A stretch of 64,000 nt of DNA from Prostheceraeus crozeri (GCA_907163375.1 CAJQUW010001664.1:124001-188000); one strand, 5' to 3'; positions 9,253 to 20,335 are shown, counted from the first letter of the stretch. Notes: generated from the letters alone by a model not told the origin. Program-made: numbers and translations.

Positions 9253-12072
9253 GGGCGTCTCGTGCCCCGAACTGCAGGGTGTGCTAGTAAAAGTCAAATG
9301 AAATATCAATGATCCTAGGTCTTATAAAACCACCAAACCGTTATTTGTTTGTTTCCGGACCTCATTACAACCCATAATTTTGATATAAAAAATACCGCAT
9401 AATGTACAGAAAAAACACTGCGAGCATTTAGGATGTTGTATTTTTGGTATGCATAAACGACAAAAACGTTCAATTTATTTATAAATTAGCTTTATGCGCC
9501 TGTCCTTCATTAATGCAAAACGATCGATGATGTCAATGTAGCTAATTGAATCAGCAATTTCATTTTCAACTGAAATTAGCATGAGACTTTCCAATCTATC
9601 ATCTAACATCGTTGAGCGGAGGACTGACTCGATCCGATTCAGGCATGAAAAAGTGCGCTCAACCGGTACGGTGGTAACAGGGATAGTCAAAATTAATTTC
9701 AAGAGCTTGCTAACTTCTGAGAGTGCATCATGAAGATCATTGTCATAAATGAATTTTAACATATCACTGAGATGTATAATTGTATATCAAATTGATCAGA
9801 CGAGTATACGACACACAACTGTGATTTCAATCGAGGAAAATCAAATAAATCTTTGTATACAGAATACTTTAACACAGAAAAAATCTTCAGTGGAAATTCG
9901 CGTCTGTAATTATGAAATTGGTCCTGATTTAGTAGAGTGAGAAAGGACAAGACTGTCATATCTTGAAAACGAGTTTGAAGATTTTGAATTAATATATCGA
10001 TAATCGAGAAGAAAACTGATTCATAATGTGCCAATCTGTGGGCTTCGCTTTCAAATGCTTGACTTCGAGTCTGCATGTTACAGCTTGTTTCGAACCGTGA
10101 TATAGCTGTCGCGATTTTGGGAAACACATCACTACACCGAAGTTTACGCAAATCCTCAATGGTTTGCTCAACAGCACCATGAGCTGTGTGCAAAAACAAA
10201 GAAGCTTTCTGTAATCTTTGAAACAAAATGTGACACAAAGGCAAAGTCGTATTGAAAATTTCAAGCATAACAATAAAGTTGAAATCTCTCAACTTACCCA
10301 ACAGAGACCCTGCTTTATCTATGGTCACACAATCCCAGTCGCTGTTATTATCACGCATCGACGAAAAACATTCACATAAACTTTCAAAATTTTCGTGAAC
10401 AACGGAACAGCTCTGTGATTATACGACCATCGTATTGGAGTTATCGATATCATTCTTTTGCCACTTTTACCACAAATTTCACTCAAATGGGAGCGGCGCT
10501 TTGCTGAATGATTAAAAAAAGCATGAAAAGATGAAATATCAGAAAAAAAGTTCTTAACGTATTGGTTAGAGCAGCAAGCTCTCGATAAAGATAAATTCAA
10601 GCGGTGCGCAAAACAACGGACATAAAGCGCCATCGGGTAATGCGAACGAATTACAATATGCACTCCATTTCGAGAACCTGCCATCGTAGAACATCCGTCG
10701 TTTGTCTGAGAAGCAAGCTTTGCCTTGGGATCGAAATCAGCGATATTAGCTAACACTGTTTTAGAAATATTATCTGCATTTTGGCTGATAGATATATCAG
10801 AGAGCCCAAGAAAGCGTTCGTAAACATTACCATTCCTTTCATAACGTACTGCTATTGCCAATTGGCTTCTAACAGAGCGATCAGGTGTTTCATCTACAAG
10901 GATCGAAAAAAAGTCGCTATCATTAATTTGTGAACGAATTACATTCTTAATTTCAGAAGCAATAGAAAATATGAGATCATTTTATATGGTTTTTGAATCA
11001 ACCTTGAAGCCGGAAGAGTTTTCAAAATGTTCTTTTAATAAGGAGTCGTACTTCTGTATAAGAGCACTTATCTCTTTAAAGTTACCTCTGTTCATTGAGT
11101 CGATAGATTCGTCGTGTCCGCGGAATGCGAGTTCATTTTTCGCCAAAAGTATGCAAATATCTATCAGTCGTCGTAGGATATCTCTATTCTTACTCACTTC
11201 AGCATTGTGAATATCAACAGATAGTTTTCGTGCTTCTGACAATGCGACGTCAATAGGTGAAACTTTAAGAAAAAGTTTCAATTTAACACTATTATCCACA
11301 TGAGCAACCGACTTTTCGTGCTTTGAAATAGCACCTGATAAATGTGCAAGGTCATCGAAACCTTTAACGGTCCAAGGATGACACGCTTCTCTTTTCGTAT
11401 CAAACAAGAGACACGGAAAACAAAACAATCGCTTACGCATCGGACATGCAGTCAACCATTCTTTTCTGTCGAACCACGAGGAGTTGAATTTTCTGTTCTG
11501 CTTTCCAACCTTTTCTGACCAATGTATTTTAGGTGTATGTCTCCCACGTTCAACAATAGTTTTTTCTCTTCGCTGGATAGTCGAGAAAAAGGATTGTTTA
11601 TCAAAAAGTTCACAGTATTGATTTCATCCATGTCTTGTGAAGTATAAACAGTCGGTGAGATCGCTGTCAGTGGAGAGAAGGCGAGCAACTAACAGACGCA
11701 ACGGTCGTCCTGATTTCAATTAGCACACCCTCTCGCATTTTCCTTGACGTGATTTGCAGCAGCAGTGGCGAGTGGCTGAGGTAATCTCGCATTTGATTGG
11801 TTGCACTGGTAATTCGTCAGAGGGAAATCATTTAGTCGTTCTAATATCTGACAGCACAACTTACCGATACTCCAATATCATCGAATCCATGCAAAATATT
11901 TGTGTGAATGTGGCTGATGGAAAAGGAGTTCAACGACATTTCTGTAGGCTTATTTTGATCTCAAACAAACATTATTCAACATATTTACATACAACTGCAC
12001 AGTGCACATTATTTTTGGGACAGGAAAATAGAGCAGGCGTCTTAGCACGCCTAGCACACCCCGACGAGCCGC

Positions 12073-12077
<5 letters not shown>
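9250..12077 (-). mobile_element. hAT DNA transposon, decayed, nested in (TA)n
   Basis: The ends match as imperfect terminal inverted repeats: CAGGGGCGTCTCGT at 9250 and, on the other strand, CAGAGGCGGCTCGT from 12077, followed in both by a GTGTGCTAG block. Both ends sit inside TA repeats, consistent with insertion into one tract that now separates PLE-2 from PLE-3. The transposase lies on the minus strand in several frames. Total length is about 2.8 kb, normal for an autonomous hAT. Confidence 0.85.
9475..11688 (-). pseudogene. hAT transposase (TTF zinc finger/ZMYM-like), broken
   Basis: Five minus-strand pieces in order 11688-11452, 11455-10982, 10861-10325, 10358-9756, 9762-9475. Seen: an N-terminal TTF-type zinc finger region (RLFCFPCLLFDTKREACHPW, then a H...KSVAH segment), the RNase H-like core with SQTNDGCSTMAGSRNGVH and CFAHRLNLSLSRAC, and a C-terminal hAT dimerisation segment with VPVERTFSCLNRI. 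This is the family close to ZMYM6-like and 'zinc finger MYM' hAT proteins. At least three frameshifts and one stop separate the pieces, so the gene is dead. It is AT-rich like its surroundings. Confidence 0.85.

Positions 12078-12117
<40 letters not shown>
12078..12117. repeat. (TA)n tract abutting PLE-3
   Basis: TA repeat between the right end of the hAT and the 3' end of PLE-3, which lies on the minus strand. Confidence 0.9.
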
Positions 12118-12123
<6 letters not shown>

Positions 12124-12701
12124 GATAGAAGTTTTGGTAAAAGTTGTAAATAAAATAAAGTGAAAGCCACTAGAATTGGTCTCAAATTATTATAATCAGC
12201 CGATCGATTTCACCAGTAACTGGCTTGTCAAGGCTTAAAATGAATACAAAATATCAAAATGATATACATTGACATAACATAGACAAGTAATACTGAAATG
12301 AGATATCTATACACAATACTGAAAGCTTGTAAAATTAAATGCATCATTGGGAATTCAAAGATGGTCTAAATAACTCAATAAACATAGATTCTTTCCTTTC
12401 CCGCTCTAACTTAGATGCACCCGGGGACAATTGATAAAAGGGGGCCGCAGAAAATAATTTCCCACAGGCAGCTATATGCCTGCTAACGTTAAGAATGGCC
12501 GAGTTACCCATATTAATGTGTTGGCGGTGCACTGTCATTCTATGATTGAAGGAGTCCCCTGTCTGACCGATGTAATATTCACCGCAGTGGCATTCAAGCT
12601 TATATATTACGTTGGAAGATTTACAGTTTAAGTTCTTTCTAATTTCATATGATTTTCCAACTCGAGCAAATTCAATTAATTTTCCGGTTATGAGTACGTT
12701 A
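12118..12701 (-). repeat. PLE-3 pseudo-LTR, 3' copy
   Basis: Matches 15610-16186 directly and 16209-16698 in inverse. It contains the last 100 or so codons of the endonuclease and the 3' untranslated end. It also contains a stem CCAG-TTA-CTGG followed by GAAA, which resembles a hammerhead but lacks two invariant core bases. Confidence 0.85.
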
Positions 12702-14590
12702 CATTTTTTGCATCTTTTATCACCACATTTTGTTATACCCGATAATGTTTTACGGTTGTTATTACGCAAGATGGAAATCAAACCTTTCGGTTGTCTGTAT
12801 GATGCCTTTATGCAGCAAGTCTTGAAATAGTCATCGATATAAATATAATTTGCAATAGGTCGAATGAGATTCTTGAAAATGTCAGGGTTATTCTTATTAA
12901 AGGAATGAACAAATGGTATCAGTTTCATGTTTCTTGGTTCATGTTGGTCCGAATTCACTTGCGTTTGTTGAGTTGTTTCAGCTCTGTGTATTGCATTCTC
13001 TATCAATGGAACTGGGTAGTGCAATTTCGTTAAATGATGTTTGAGCTCCTGATATCTTAATTTTCTTTTTTGATCATTTGAGACAATCCTTTTTAGTCTG
13101 AAAGCTAGGTTGTACGGGATGTTTTTAAGAACATGCTTTGGATGAGCTGAATTAAAAGGCACATATGACATAGTATCAGTAGGTTTTCTGTAAATATCTG
13201 TATTTACTTTATTATCGTCACTTTTGTAAATCAGCACATCAAGGAAGTTAAGTGATTCATGGCTTTTCTCACATGTAAATTTGATGGAAGGATGCAAACT
13301 TTGTAATATTGTATGAAATAGATTTAAATCACCATAACGTTCTTCCCATATTACCCAGCAGTCGTCTAGGTATCTGGTCCATGAAGCAATTATCAAATCA
13401 TGAAAGTTAGGAAAATTTATCTCGATCTGATCATACATTGAATGTTCTAGGTAGCCCATTACCAGTGTCGCATAAGATGGGGCCATCTTGGTGCCCATAG
13501 CCGTACCAGATATCTGCAAGTAATGGGTATCCTCAAATGAAAAATAGTTATTTTTGAGTACCAGCTCAATACCTCTCATTATGAATTCTTTATTGAATCT
13601 TTGTGGAATTAGATTTGTTGATTTATTCAGCCAAAATTCAATAGCATTAAGACCCAGTTCATGGGGTATATTCGTATAAAGTGACACGACATCAAAACTG
13701 ACCAATAAAGTTCCATTATTAACTTCGGAAGGCAATTTTTCAATAAATTGGAAGGTGTCCTTACAGAAACTTGCCAGTTCTACTACAAAAGGTTTTAACA
13801 ACTCATCCAATATGTTACTTAAGCGAGATGAAGGTGCATGGCGGCTAGATATTATCGGGCGGAATTTTAGAAATTCTGGAGGGTTAGTTTGGATACTATT
13901 GAATTCATCAATTTCAATGTTAACAAAGTGATTGTTATGCTTGTGCAATTTTGGAAGGCCGTACATGTATGGAGTGAGTGATCTAAACTTTACTAAGTAG
14001 TCGAATTCTTTTCTAGTTAAGCACGATCTAAACTCATGAACGAAAGAGACTATTTTGTGAAAAGTAGAGTCACATGAATAATTATCAATTTTCATATAAG
14101 TATTAACATCATTTAAATGTTCATTCAAAATGCGATTTCGATAGAAGGAATAATTCAGAATTACCATCGCCCCACCTTTGTCTGAAGTTGTAAAATGCAA
14201 ATTGTCATTATTGCGTAGCATATTCAAAGCATTTTTCTCCTCTTTGATTATATTAAATGTAGGTTTACTTTCATTGTAATTCTTACTAAGGATAATCGAG
14301 CTCTCTTTTTCTATGACGTCAACAACATTATCTAACATGAAATTGTTACCTTTTGGCGGAACATAGTTTGATTTATCATAGTTCAATGCTAAAGACGTTA
14401 ACTCATCGCTTGCATTCTTGAAATAGTCATAAAGTCTTAGCTTCCTACAGAATTCTGATGTATCTGTCTTTAATTCTTCTATATTACTATTTGGAGTCGG
14501 ACAGAATTTATTTCCTTTTGAAAGTAGTTTCTTAGAGTTATTATCTAAAGTAGTCGACGAAAGATTATAAATAAGAACACCTTTTATTCT
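12344..14590 (-). CDS. PLE-3 ORF2: reverse transcriptase with GIY-YIG endonuclease
   Basis: RT and nicking nuclease of the element. Counting residues from 14386: DKGG near 69, typical of PLE reverse transcriptases; YGLPKLHK near 142; SFDVVSLYTNIP near 230; GTAMGTKMAPSYA near 294; YLDDCW near 339 with the catalytic pair; SLNFLDVLIY after it; a CGDKRCKKC zinc-like cluster near 554; then CHCGEYYIGQTGDSFNHRM near 599 as the GIY-YIG core. The frame is open upstream to 14590 with no AUG before residue 17 of this count, yet the upstream part aligns with PLE-4. It therefore probably starts by a -1 frameshift from ORF1. No stop or frameshift is seen inside, so it looks intact. Neptune-like branch by the linker cysteines, which is inference. 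Confidence 0.9.
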   Translation of the reverse strand, partial: RIKGVLIYNLSSTTLDNNSKKLLSKGNKFCPTPNSNIEELKTDTSEFCRKLRLYDYFKNASDELTSLALNYDKSNYVPPKGNNFMLDNVVDVIEKESSIILSKNYNESKPTFNIIKEEKNALNMLRNNDNLHFTTSDKGGAMVILNYSFYRNRILNEHLNDVNTYMKIDNYSCDSTFHKIVSFVHEFRSCLTRKEFDYLVKFRSLTPYMYGLPKLHKHNNHFVNIEIDEFNSIQTNPPEFLKFRPIISSRHAPSSRLSNILDELLKPFVVELASFCKDTFQFIEKLPSEVNNGTLLVSFDVVSLYTNIPHELGLNAIEFWLNKSTNLIPQRFNKEFIMRGIELVLKNNYFSFEDTHYLQISGTAMGTKMAPSYATLVMGYLEHSMYDQIEINFPNFHDLIIASWTRYLDDCWVIWEERYGDLNLFHTILQSLHPSIKFTCEKSHESLNFLDVLIYKSDDNKVNTDIYRKPTDTMSYVPFNSAHPKHVLKNIPYNLAFRLKRIVSNDQKRKLRYQELKHHLTKLHYPVPLIENAIHRAETTQQTQVNSDQHEPRNMKLIPFVHSFNKNNPDIFKNLIRPIANYIYIDDYFKTCCIKASYRQPKGLISILRNNNRKTLSGITKCGDKRCKKCNVLITGKLIEFARVGKSYEIRKNLNCKSSNVIYKLECHCGEYYIGQTGDSFNHRMTVHRQHINMGNSAILNVSRHIAACGKLFSAAPFYQLSPGASKLERERKESMFIELFRPSLNSQ

Positions 14591-15597
14591 AAAAAAGAAC
14601 CATTGTCCATATTATTATCATTAATCAGATTTTCATCAAAATTATCAAAATTACTTCTATTAAAATTTGTGCGATTATAATTCCTATTCCTATCATAATT
14701 ATCACGATAATTTCTATTATAGCTCCTGTTAAAATTTCTACCTCTATTTCTATTGTAATTAGCATCAAATTGTCTGAAATTTCTGTTTCTAAAATTTGAT
14801 GTATCATTAAAATTCTGAATATTCCTATTGTATTGTCGGGGTCTATTCTGATAATTATATCTTTGTATCCTCTGAGGGCTTCTTACATTAGGCCCATTAC
14901 TATCAAGTCTATTACTTTTATAAAGACTGTCTATTGAAATTAGATGAATATCTGATTTGAAAAATGAGCTCTTTTTCTCCCATACCAACTCACTTAGGGA
15001 AAGTTCTTTTTGCACAGCCTGTTCCCACTTAGAGATCTGTTCTCGAGATTCTAGCGTCTTATAATTTTGATGGATAAGTGCAACCATTTCTTTGTCTATT
15101 CGTACGGCGTAATCTAATTTCAGGGAAGCGGTCATTCTTAACTTCTTTATTTCATACTCCACTTCCTTTATCATCATCTCCTTTTGCAGTTGTCTGACAC
15201 CCTCTGATTGGTCAGAAGAATTTTTGAAGAACTTTTTAGGAATCTTTTTTACATCCATACTTAATCCTTCCTCGTAAATCTTGGCAATACCTTCACTTCG
15301 AATATATTCATAATAATTAAATTTCCTTTGACTCAACATTTTATACCATTTCTCTTCAGGAATCCCTTGGTGTAATGTTTGTTTAACTTCCAGGGTTATA
15401 TCTCTAAAATTTGTATCTATATCCTTCTTAAGATTTGTTATTTCAGTTGACCATTCCTTTTTTAAAGTATTCATTAGCATATTATTCATTTCATGCATCA
15501 TAGCAATAACTATTTCCATCTCGTTTGTCAATGTATCGAGTTTGCTGTTAATGTCTTCATTCATAATTGATTGAGAACCTCCTCTAGTGTTAACCAT
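14584..15597 (-). CDS. PLE-3 ORF1: coiled-coil, Asn/Arg-rich protein
   Basis: A 337-codon protein just upstream of the RT on the same strand. Residues 10-80 are heptad-like (LDTLTNEMEIVIAMMHEMNN, then a charged helix), residues 130-230 are helical and charged, and residues 240-325 are very rich in Asn, Arg, Tyr and Phe with repeated NRN and FNRS units, like a prion-like RNA-binding tail. I recognise no named domain. By position and composition it could bind element RNA, as LINE ORF1 proteins do; that is inference. It begins with a good ATG directly after the pseudo-LTR and ends at TAA 14586-14584, two codons after a U-UUU-UUA heptamer. Most PLEs have one ORF, so this is unusual. Confidence 0.75.
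   Translation of the reverse strand: MVNTRGGSQSIMNEDINSKLDTLTNEMEIVIAMMHEMNNMLMNTLKKEWSTEITNLKKDIDTNFRDITLEVKQTLHQGIPEEKWYKMLSQRKFNYYEYIRSEGIAKIYEEGLSMDVKKIPKKFFKNSSDQSEGVRQLQKEMMIKEVEYEIKKLRMTASLKLDYAVRIDKEMVALIHQNYKTLESREQISKWEQAVQKELSLSELVWEKKSSFFKSDIHLISIDSLYKSNRLDSNGPNVRSPQRIQRYNYQNRPRQYNRNIQNFNDTSNFRNRNFRQFDANYNRNRGRNFNRSYNRNYRDNYDRNRNYNRTNFNRSNFDNFDENLINDNNMDNGSFLE
14590..14596 (-). promoter_or_regulatory. Slippery heptamer U-UUU-UUA at the ORF1/ORF2 overlap
   Basis: In the ORF1 frame the codons read TCT TTT TTA GAA TAA. The last T of TCT with TTT TTA makes the canonical X-XXY-YYZ heptamer. A slip of one base back gives AGA ATA AAA GGT, which is exactly the ORF2 frame and stays open to 12344. 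Established knowledge: U-UUU-UUA is among the most slip-prone heptamers in eukaryotes. Use here is inference. Confidence 0.55.
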
Positions 15598-15609
15598 TTA
15601 CCAATAAAT

Positions 15610-16186
15610 AGATAGAAGATAAAAGTTTTGGTAAAAGTTGTAAAGTAAAAGCCACTAGAATTGGTCTCAAATTATTATAATCAGCCGATCGATTTCACCA
15701 GTAACTGGCTTGTCAAGGCTTAAAATGAATACAAAATATCAAAATGATATACATTGACATAACATAGACAAGTAATACTGAAATGAGATATCTATACACA
15801 ATACTGAAAGCTTGTAAAATTAAATGCATCATTGGGAATTCAAAGATGGTCTAAATAACTCAATAAACATAGATTCTTTCCTTTCCCGCTCTAACTTAGA
15901 TGCACCCGGGGACAATTGATAAAAGGGGGCCGCAGAAAATAATTTCCCACAGGCAGCTATATGCCTGCTAACGTTAAGAATGGCCGAGTTACCCATATTA
16001 ATGTGTTGGCGGTGCACTGTCATTCTATGATTGAAGGAGTCCCCTGTCTGACCGATGTAATATTCACCGCAGTGGCATTCAAGCTTATATATTACGTTGG
16101 AAGATTTACAGTTTAAGTTCTTTCTAATTTCATATGATTTTCCAACTCGAGCAAATTCAATTAATTTTCCGGTTATGAGTACGTTA
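15610..16186 (-). repeat. PLE-3 pseudo-LTR, 5' direct copy
   Basis: Direct copy of 12118-12701 with few differences. The 64-codon frame at 15829-16023 is the duplicated tail of the endonuclease and not a separate gene. Confidence 0.85.
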
Positions 16187-16208
16187 ACTGAACGTTACTG
16201 AACGTTAT

Positions 16209-16698
16209 GAAAGAACTTAAACTGTAAATCTTCCAACGTAATATATAAGCTTGAATGCCACTGCGGTGAATATTACATCGGTCAGACAGGGGACTCCTTC
16301 AATCATAGAATGACAGTGCACCGCCAACACATTAATATGGGTAACTCGGCCATTCTTAACGTTAGCAGGCATATAGCTGCCTGTGGGAAATTATTTTCTG
16401 CGGCCCCCTTTTATCAATTGTCCCCGGGTGCATCTAAGTTAGAGCGGGAAAGGAAAGAATCTATGTTTATTGAGTTATTTAGACCATCTTTGAATTCCCA
16501 ATGATGCATTTTATTTTACAAGCTTTCAGTATTGTGTATAGATATCTCATTTCAGTATTACTTGTCTATGTTATGTCAATGTATATCATTTTGATATTTT
16601 GTATTCATTTTAAGCCTTGACAAGCCAGTTACTGGTGAAATCGATCGGCTGATTATAATAATTTGAGACCAATTCTAGTGGCTTTCACTTTATTTTAT
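16209..16698 (+). repeat. PLE-3 pseudo-LTR, inverted copy
   Basis: Inverse of the two direct copies, joined to the 5' one by a short spacer containing CTGAACGTTACTGAACGTTA. The frame at 16310-16504 is again the endonuclease tail. The inverted copy ends in TTTATTTTATATATATATA, so it too abuts a short TA tract. Confidence 0.85.
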
Positions 16699-17020
16699 AT
16701 ATATATATAAAACTAATAAATCTACTTAACTATAAAACTATTAATAAAACTATAAAACACTTACTATATGCAGAATGCAAGCTCTAGGTCGGCGCCATGG
16801 TCAGACAGCTACTGGTGACTTGAACTCTTTTTATCGCTCTCATTTGTTCATTTCCCGCATTTTGTATATAAACTCCCATTGCTATTGTATTCAGGTTTTA
16901 CCGCTGAAGATGGAATGTTAACATTCTGAAACATGTTCGGTCAATGCAAGAAACTTTGTTTTCTTTTTTAAAAATATATATAAGCTATATATATCATATC
17001 ATATGGCATATCATATAGAT
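16699..17020. other. Unassigned, possible PLE 3' fragment
   Basis: No gene. Near 16900-16955 lies CTGAAGATGG, a short self-complementary stem around TGTTAACA, then GAAACATG and GGTC. This resembles the tails of many animal PLEs but does not close a helix I, so I do not call a ribozyme. Confidence 0.4.
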
Positions 17021-17024
17021 TATC

Positions 17025-18060
17025 ATGGGAATTCTAGGGTATTTTCAAGCCAAATCGGGCCGGACTAAAACCAAGGATGTGTCATACAATGAGAATTATG
17101 AGTGGTTATCATAGAGACTAAATTTCCTAGGTTATTTTCAGAGCAAACCAAAAATTCCGGAGAAAACATGCCCAGTGATACTTAGTCAAATTACACAGAC
17201 CGCCCTTTGGCATTCAATGCGCATTTCCTTATTACTACTATACATTATTGCAATATAGATGAATAATTATCATATATAGAAGACTTCATGAGAAGTTTTC
17301 TAGGGTATTTTCAAACCAAATTGGGCCGGGGTAAACCAAGGATGTGTCATGCATTGAGAATCATGCGCGGTTACCGTACAAGCCAAATTTCCTAGGTTAT
17401 TTTCGGACCAGACCGAGGTATTACGTAGCAAATATCCCCAGCGACACTTGGCTAAATTACGTCGTCCTCCCTTCGAGGTCCTATGCGCGCCCCTTATTAC
17501 TATATATATTGATTCAATATCGATAAATATTTTTTAAATGATTGATTAGTGTGCTTCTATGAATGAGAGATCAACTCAGCGTTTTGTCTGCTTTTCAATG
17601 TATCAGAATTAACGGAGCCATTTCACAGATAATAATAACAGAACCCGCATTATATATTTCCAAAATTGTGGTAAACAATTTGAAAATATAATCCCTCACA
17701 TGACACGGAAATGTTTGAAAACAAACCCAGCCATCCTAAAGTATAGCCCCCTTCCAACAACTCGGAAATTTTCTAGGTTATTTTCGAGCCATTCCAAATC
17801 AAACATGTCCTATAACCGCGCATTCCCTCATTACTATGCATCTTAAAATCCCATTTATGTCATTACTTGAATCAGTATCATTATTTCCTATAATTGACAA
17901 GTTGATAAATCATAGTATATTTTGTAGAGGAATATTTTTAAGACGCTTGTTTAGTATGCTTCTATAAAGAGATTAATTTAGTACTTACCAATTCGGTGCT
18001 GTCTGCTTTTCCAATATACCAGTATTAACAGAGCCATTATAAAATTAATAATGGAACTCA
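17025..18060. repeat. Array of a 250-450 bp repeat
   Basis: Three plus-strand copies begin near 17025, 17290 and 17765. Each contains CTAGGTTATTTTC, preceded in the first two by TCTAGGGTATTTTCAA, and the second and third are followed by a block containing GTATGCTTCTAT or GTGTGCTTCTAT and GTCTGCTTTTC. Inverted copies lie at 18945-19310 and 28178-28543. I recognise no coding capacity; the small open frames here are repeats, not genes. Confidence 0.65.
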
Positions 18061-20335
18061 TATTAATTTTCTATATTTAAAAGGAAATAATCATTATTGT
18101 AAGCGGCATTTGGCGTCCCCGAAAAAGAAAGTAATTCATCTGGCAGCTAAGAAAGATACTGCATTTTACACGCGCAAGAAAGGTACTTTGAATTGTCTCG
18201 CTGCCTAACACGCCAGTAGAAATATTACTCTGAGAATGTTTTTGAAAGTGATCGGAATTGTAGAATTATACAAACATCAGCAACAGCATAGAAACAAAGT
18301 ACAGTTACCATTTATTATTTAATCTCCAATGTTGAGACAAGTAAAATATATAGGTTATTTAGTTAAGCTTTGAAACTTCCATATGATACATTTAATATCA
18401 ACAAACCTTTTAGACTTCCACTTTTTTAACCAAACTCAACGTAAACGACTCCTTTTATATTTCGTCTTTTGAAAGAATTATAAAAAACATGCACAATAGG
18501 TTTGGAATATATCTACAAGGGAGAAATTGACTCAATCAGTTGGCGTATATTCACATTCAAAATTTGATTAGAATTTGTCTTGGACAGTTAATTGGAAAAG
18601 TAAGTCGTCCCAACAGCCATTTAAAATAGAATATAATGCTTACTAATTTGAATGGTGACCGTATAGCTCAAACAATATGTAGGCAGCGTGATTTAGTATG
18701 TTTCTATAAACGGCTGAATATTTTATCTTTCTATGTGCCTCCGGGTGAACTAACATACATTCACTGAGAAACGATTATCGTAGAGTGTAAAAAATCAGAG
18801 CGTCGAACATCAGAAATATGACCCGACATACACAGCGTTCTATGAAATTCAACACCAAGATATCTTAAGAGAATGACAGTTATTAAATCAATACAAGACA
18901 CCAACACCCTTGATTCCCCGACCTCGGCGGCTGAAGGGAGGGCCGCGTAGTTTAGCCAAGTGTCGCAGGGCATATTTGCTACGGAATGCCTCGGTCTGGT
19001 CCAAAAATAACCTAGGAAATGTGACATGCACGGTAACCGCTCATGATTCTTATTGTATGAAACATCCTTGGTTTGTCCCGGCCTGATTTGGTTCGAAAAT
19101 ACCCCATGTCATTTTCCTCAAGTCAGTAATTGAACAAAAATTTTGGAAATATAATACGGGTTCTATTATTATTAGTATCTTCGACATGGCTCCGTTAGAT
19201 CTGATACATTGAAAAGCAGACACAACGCTCAGTTGATCTCTCATTCATAGAAGCACACTAATTAAGCATTTAAAAATTATTTCTCTATATTGCATCAATA
19301 TATATAGTAGTAAGGGACCACGTATAGGACCCCGAAGGGAGCGCGCAGAGGGGCCCAAAATTAGGCGTTGTAGATTCACTCATAGGAGTGCTTCTTCAGT
19401 ATCCCGTATGAAAATGAAAAGTTCTATAACCTTATTTTCAAACTTAGAACCGCTTTTCAGAACACTGACACCCCGAAAATTTTTCTAAGTTCTTTTTTCC
19501 GTGTGGAAGATGAAAATTTCTATAACCTTATTTTCACACTCAGAAACATTTTCAGAACCCCGACCCCCCCCCCCAAATTTTTCTAATATTATTTTTCCAT
19601 ACACAAATGAAATTTTGAAAACCTTATTTTCGAACCTGGAAACATTGAATTTTTCTCGCTCTATCTCTGTCAGTACCCAATACAGCACTGGCAGACGTGA
19701 GTAAAGTGGAACCGCAGGCATAGGAGACCCTTCAACTTCCATTTGGCGACCTGCAAGAGTGGCTCGCCCAGTCAGACGAATGGGCAGTCACTATTCCACA
19801 ATTCGGACTATACTGAACCGAGTCAATTTATTAGGCTGACAATATTCCCTTCAATGTTAATCGTCAACGGAGCCATGTGAACGCGCAGAGAATGAGCTCA
19901 ATCTAGAAGCGCCTCCCCTTATATAGCCGTGCGCGCGTGCGTCATTTAAAAAAAACAAGATGACTTGTTTATCATACTTCATGACTTGTTTGATTATTAT
20001 ATTTCATGACTTGTTTGATTATCATAGTTCATGATTTGTTTAATTATCATACAGCTTGTTTACCATTCTTGTAAGATATTGACATGCTTCTTCTATGCTA
20101 GTGCACATGACCGGCTGTAGCACTATCTCTGTTGGTGGTTGATTGGATATAGTTATAACATCCTCATCTGTGGAGGTATGGACGCAGTTTTTGATAGATA
20201 ATATTCGTCACCGCCACTTCCCAGTCACCCGTCATTCGGTACGGCAGTTTCAGCGGCGTTATGTAAGAAGAGGCGGAATTCTTTGGGTAGGTATCTACCG
20301 CTGCATTACTGGGCAGCACATGATAGAAACTCATG
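18060..20335. other. Non-coding part of tandem copy 1
   Basis: Holds an inverted copy of the 17-kb repeat, GT-rich repeats at 19430-19600, a coding remnant near 19655-19830 shared with 5385-6240, and three or four units of a 25-base tandem repeat near 19965-20052. Open frames at 18761-19027, 19050-19244 and 19485-19742 recur in copy 2 but show no domain. Confidence 0.55.

Larger units (their letters stand above)
12118..16698 (-). mobile_element. PLE-3: two-ORF Penelope-like element, direct plus inverted end copies
   Basis: A Penelope-like element on the minus strand, the most complete in the window. Order on that strand: an inverted partial end copy (16698-16209), a direct partial end copy (16186-15610), ORF1 (15597-14584), RT/endonuclease ORF2 (to 12344), and the 3' end (to 12118). 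The direct copies 12118-12701 and 15610-16186 look almost identical over nearly 580 bases, and both include the last part of the GIY-YIG coding region. This is the 'pseudo-LTR' arrangement known for PLEs and it implies a recent insertion. (TA)n lies outside both ends. Confidence 0.9.

Noticed and set aside
15829-16504. Two identical 64-codon frames in opposite orientation
   Set aside because: These are duplicated tails of the PLE-3 endonuclease inside its end copies.
16895-16955. CTGAAGA...GAAAC...GGTC, hammerhead-like
   Set aside because: Core and GUC triplet are present, but the sequences on either side cannot pair as stem I (G next to the core faces A), so the fold does not close.
18761-19027. 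88-codon minus-strand frame repeated at 27994-28260
   Set aside because: It lies in the 17-kb repeat family and is kept only because the segment was duplicated recently; no domain.
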